From Branchiostoma floridae (taxonomy: Eukaryota > Chordata > Leptocardii > Amphioxiformes > Branchiostomatidae), in NCBI RefSeq assembly GCF_000003815.2, contig NC_049993.1, positions 2,235,387-2,267,180 of the forward strand: a DNA stretch of 31,794 nt. Direction: 5' to 3'. Under the pieces are notes generated by a model. The model did no database searches, was not told the DNA's origin, and worked only from the letters and a program-made list of their open reading frames with translations. Shown here piece after piece: positions 28,352 through 31,794 of this stretch. Position 1 is the first letter of the stretch, and every line of letters begins with the position of its first letter. Both the position numbers and the translations under genes were made by a program.

Positions 28352-31300
28352 CTTCTGTTGTTGGCCGTATTGTAGAGGCCTCTGTCATTGGTTTTACTGT
28401 TGTTCCCTCGGCTGGAGTTGAAGGTTGGGTTGTAGTCAAAATATAGCTCGTGGATTGTGGTGTTGTTGTAAGAGGCGTGGTGTTTACAACTGTTGTTGCT
28501 GATGTTGTAGTTGGCACTGAACTTGCAGGAAATGTGGTCGGTTTTCCGCTTGTAACTTGTGTTGTTACCTCGTCTGTAGGTACATGTAGAGCTGTAGTTG
28601 TTAATGCACTTGTTTGCTGTCTTGTCGTTGTAACAAATGTACTTCTATCAGCTGTTGTTACTGGTGTTGTACTCATCTGTGTTGACCTCTCAGCACTGGT
28701 ATCCTCTGCAACCGTAGGTGAAGTACTTTTGGCGAATGTGGTCGGCGCTGCCGTCGTTGTTTCAATGACCACCGCTGTACTTGGTTTGTTTGTTGTGGCT
28801 GAAGTAGTTATTTCCGAAAAAGTGGTGGGCGTTTTTGTTGATGTCTCCGTAGTTGAAACTGTTGTGCTTGTTAGCTTTGTGGTGAAGTCTGTCATCTGCG
28901 TAGACTGATCTACCATTGTCTGTTCCTTAGTTGTTGACGGAACAGTGGATGTTGAGAAGGCTGTGGTACGCTCTGTTGTATATGTTGTTGACGGCTTTTC
29001 AAATGTGGTGCTCTTACTTGTCGTTTGCTCCATTGTTACCGGCACTGTTCGAATCGTTGTTCTTTGTGTTGTTGTCGGTACTGTACTGGATTGGAAGGTG
29101 GTTTGTAAATCCGACGTGGTAGATTTCAGAGAGGAGACCATTGTAGTTGATGATGTAGTCGGTGTTGCTGAGGCTATCTCTGTCGTTAATGTGGTTGTCG
29201 AGATAGTACTGGGGTGGCTTGTCGCTCCTAATGTTGTTGTTAGAAGAGTAGATTTGCCTGTAGTCGTTTCCTGTGTAGTCGCCAATGCAGTACTCTCCTG
29301 TGATGTGGTCAGTGTTTCTGTAGTCGTCTCCGTACTTGCTTCGGTGGCTCTTGCTGTACTGGGCTGGTTCGTTGTGGCTGCTGTAGATTGGTCCACGGAG
29401 GTTTTCTCCACTGTTGTTGCTATGGTACTTTCCGGTGATGTGGTCGGTGTTTCTGTGGTCGTCTCTGTTGTGGCTACTGTTGTTGTTGCCTGAGTAGATC
29501 GGTCTAGGGTTGTTGTTTCTGCTGTTGTCTCTTTAGTACTTTCAGGCAATGTGGTCTGTATTGCTGAGGTTATCTCAGTCGTTGCTTTGGTAGTCGACAC
29601 GGTACTCGGAAGGCTTGTGGTGGCTATTGTTGTTTTTACCTGTGTTGATTCGCCTATAGTTGTTTGCTTTAATGCCGTCGACGAAACCGTTGATGGCGCA
29701 GAAGTAGAGGATTGAGCTGTTGTATAAGCTGTTGAAGGAATTTCAGTGGTGGTAGAGGAGGTACTCGGCAATGATATGGTGGTTTTGGTTGTTGTAGGAT
29801 TTTGTTCTGTGCTTGTCAACATCGTTGTACCGACAGGTACCGTGGTCTCTTTGAGAGTTGATGTCAGTGTGCTTGGTTCCATTGTCGCCGGCACGGTACG
29901 AAATGTTGTTCTTTGTGTTGTTTTCGGGACTGTTGTTTGAACACTGGTCTTTTCCTCAAGTGTGGAGGACGCAAGAGAAGAGACAAACGGTGTTGTTGTT
30001 GTCGTTGTTGTCGCTGCTGGAATTGTGCTGCTCGTTGATGTGGTCATGGCTGTTGCCTTACCTTGTGTTGTAGGAGTGATTGACATCACCTGTGTGGAAT
30101 AGTCTGTTTTCGTTGCGGTTGTCACCTGCGTAGATTGATCTGTAGTTATTTTCTCCACTGTTGTCGCTTTTGTACTTTCTGCAGATGTGGTCGGTGTTGC
30201 TGAGGTTGTTGATGTAGTTGTCGAGATGGAACTGGGTTGGGGTGTTGCTCCTAATGTTGTTTTTACAATAATTATAGTAGATGTATCTGTAGTCGTTTTC
30301 TCTGCAATTGTCGATGTAGTACTTTCATGTGATGTGGTCGGTGTTTCTGTGGTCGTTTTCGTACTAGCATCGGTGGCTCTTGCTGTACTTGGCTGGATTG
30401 TTGTGACTGAAGTTGTTGTCACCTGAGTAGATTGGTCTACGGAGGTGTTCTCCACTGTTGTCTCCAAAGTACTTTCCGGAGATGTTGTACGTGTTGTTGA
30501 AGTTGTTGCCCCACTGGTCGACACTGTACTCTGGTGGCTTGTTGTCGATAATGTTGTTTTCACCAGTGTTGATTCACCTGTAGTTGTTTGCTTTGATGTT
30601 GTCGTGGGAACGGTTATATCTGTAGTTGCTTCTGTAGTCGACACTGCACTTGGCTGTTTTGTCGTGACTGCGTCTGTTGTCCTCTGAGTAGATTGGTCTG
30701 TGGTTGTTGTCTTCGCTGTTGTCGCCATTGTACTTTCTGCAGGTGTGGTCAATGTTGCTTCAGTGGACGAAACGGTACTGGGGTGGCTTGTTGTTCCTGA
30801 TGTTGTTTTCACCAGTGTTGATTCACCTGTAGTTGTTTGCTTTGATGTCTTCGATGGAACGGTTGATGGCGCGGAAGTAGTGGTTTGGGTTGTCGTGTAA
30901 GTGGTTGAAGGTATTTCCGTGGTGGAGTAGGTACTAGGCAATGCTATGGTAGTCTTGGTTGTAGTAGGAGATCGTTCAGTGCTTGTCTGCATCGTTGTGA
31001 CAACAGGTAAGGTGGTCTCTTTAAGAGTAGATGTCAGTGTGCTTGGTTCCATTGTCACCGGCACGGTGCGGAATGTAGTTCTTTGTGTTGTTTTCGGGAC
31101 TGTTGTTTGAACACTGGTCTGTTCCTCGAATGTAGAAGACGCCAGAGAAGAGATCAATGGTGTTGTTGTTGTTATTGTTGATGTTGTCATTGTTGTCGCT
31201 GCTGGAAGTGTGCTGCTGGATGATGTAGTTATGGCCGCTGTCTTACTTTGTGTTGTAGGAGAAGTTGAAGTCATCTGTGTAGAATGGTCTATGGTTGTTT

Positions 31301-31794
31301 TTCCGGCTGTTGACGCTATTGTACTTTCTGCAGATGTGGTCGGTGATGCTGATGTTCTGTCCGTCGTTGCTTCAGTCGTCTTTAATGTACTCGGCTGTCT
31401 GGTTGTGGCTGCGTCTGTTGTCACAGGAGTAGTTTGATCTTTGGTTGTTTTCTCTGCTGTTGTTGCTATTGTACTGCCTACAGATGTGGTCGGTGTTGCT
31501 GTGGTTATCGCTGTAGTTTCTTCTGTGGTTGACACTGTACTCGGATGTTTTGTTGTGACTGTGGATGTTGTCCTCTGAGTTGATTGGTCTGTTGTTGCCA
31601 TTGTACTTTCAGTAGATGTGGTCAATGTAGCTTCAGTGGACGACACTGACTTCGCTGTTGTTGCCATTGTACTTTCAGTAGATGTGGTCGATGTAGCTTC
31701 AGTGGACGACACTGCACTAGGCTGGCTTGTGGTAGCTGATGTTGTATTGACCAGTGTAGATTCACCCTTACTTGTTTGCTTTAATGTCGTCGAA
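28352..31794 (-). CDS. Giant mucin-like PTS exon, open at the upstream edge
   Basis: The frame is open from the right edge of the window to a donor at 28352 (GAAG|GTAAAATG), over 1140 codons without a stop. It is almost entirely Thr, Ser, Pro, Glu and Ala, as expected of an O-glycosylated mucin domain. There are no cysteines in the repeat part. Recurrent phrases include QSTQxTT, TTSAESTxATT, EKTT and KQTTxGESTLVKTT. A long block with the phrase VPKTTQRTTFRTVP occurs twice, 1170 bp (390 residues) apart: 31051 and 29881 are equivalent positions on the plus strand. A weaker third copy lies near 29031. The exon ends with RPTTEG, matching the ends of the small exons downstream. No start codon belongs here; the exon continues upstream. 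Confidence 0.85.

Larger units (their letters stand above)
1..31794 (-). other. Span of one large mucin-like gene (EGF-SEA-EGF core), open at both ends
   Basis: Exons on the minus strand from 31794 down to 1 share a Thr/Ser/Pro-rich composition and join in consistent splice phases: nearly all boundaries are phase 1, with phase 0 inside SEA and phase 2 inside the second EGF and at the 16921/879 junction. The product would be a giant, heavily O-glycosylated extracellular protein with an EGF-SEA-EGF core, like transmembrane mucins of the MUC3/12/13/17 type. No signal peptide, membrane segment, promoter or poly(A) site of this gene is seen, so both ends lie outside the window. The join from the exon at 16921 to the exon at 879 spans a 16-kb repeat-filled intron and is inferred from phase and composition only. 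If that join is wrong, the frame at 16921 would read into the intron and stop near 16860. Confidence 0.7.

Overview
This is animal genomic DNA: intron-rich, with GT-AG introns, secreted modular domains (EGF, SEA) and mucin-type Thr/Ser repeats. The best guess is a lancelet (Branchiostoma) or another invertebrate deuterostome. The guess rests on two things: a LINE 3' end with an AATAAA signal followed by an ATTC-type tail (19229-19260), and a dispersed repeat containing 'CCGCTAGGG' and 'TTCTTGAGTTATGCTG' words. The species was not verified. Three runs of N (1571-1903, 13231-13603, 27652-28046) are assembly gaps, and all three lie inside tandem repeats.

One large gene on the minus strand appears to occupy the whole window, open at both ends. 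Read in transcript order (high to low coordinate) it comprises: a giant Thr/Ser-rich exon (28352 to beyond 31794); an amplified array of at least 15 small exons (22578-28118), each of the 14 complete ones a multiple of three in length and in the same splice phase; a 465-codon repeat exon ending in an EGF-like domain (20739-22133); a SEA domain on two exons (20421-20533, 19693-19882); a second EGF-like domain on two exons (18981-19050, 18460-18695); and three more Thr/Ser-rich exons (17718-18170, 16921-17473, 1-879). All splice junctions were read by eye and their phases agree along the chain. The product is a very large secreted or membrane-tethered mucin-like glycoprotein with an EGF-SEA-EGF core, the arrangement known from the MUC3/12/13/17 group. 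Its signal peptide and any membrane anchor lie outside the window.

The interval 880-16920 would be one 16-kb intron, and almost all of it is a nested mobile-DNA structure. An outer foldback element (1242-16709) has long inverted arms. Each arm is built of two satellites in mirror order: a GC-rich 111-bp unit at the outer end and a ~154-bp unit inside. Between the arms lie a smaller foldback element (3942-5954, 28-bp inverted ends, 8-bp direct repeats AATTGCAG) and a 5'-truncated non-LTR retrotransposon (about 8140-11940, minus strand). The retrotransposon has an uninterrupted 1211-codon endonuclease-RT-zinc-finger frame. The remaining core (3176-3941, 5955-8139) has no recognisable gene.

The points most worth following up are the satellite-armed foldback element inside a mucin intron, and the exon-plus-intron amplification that extends the mucin domain without disturbing the reading frame.
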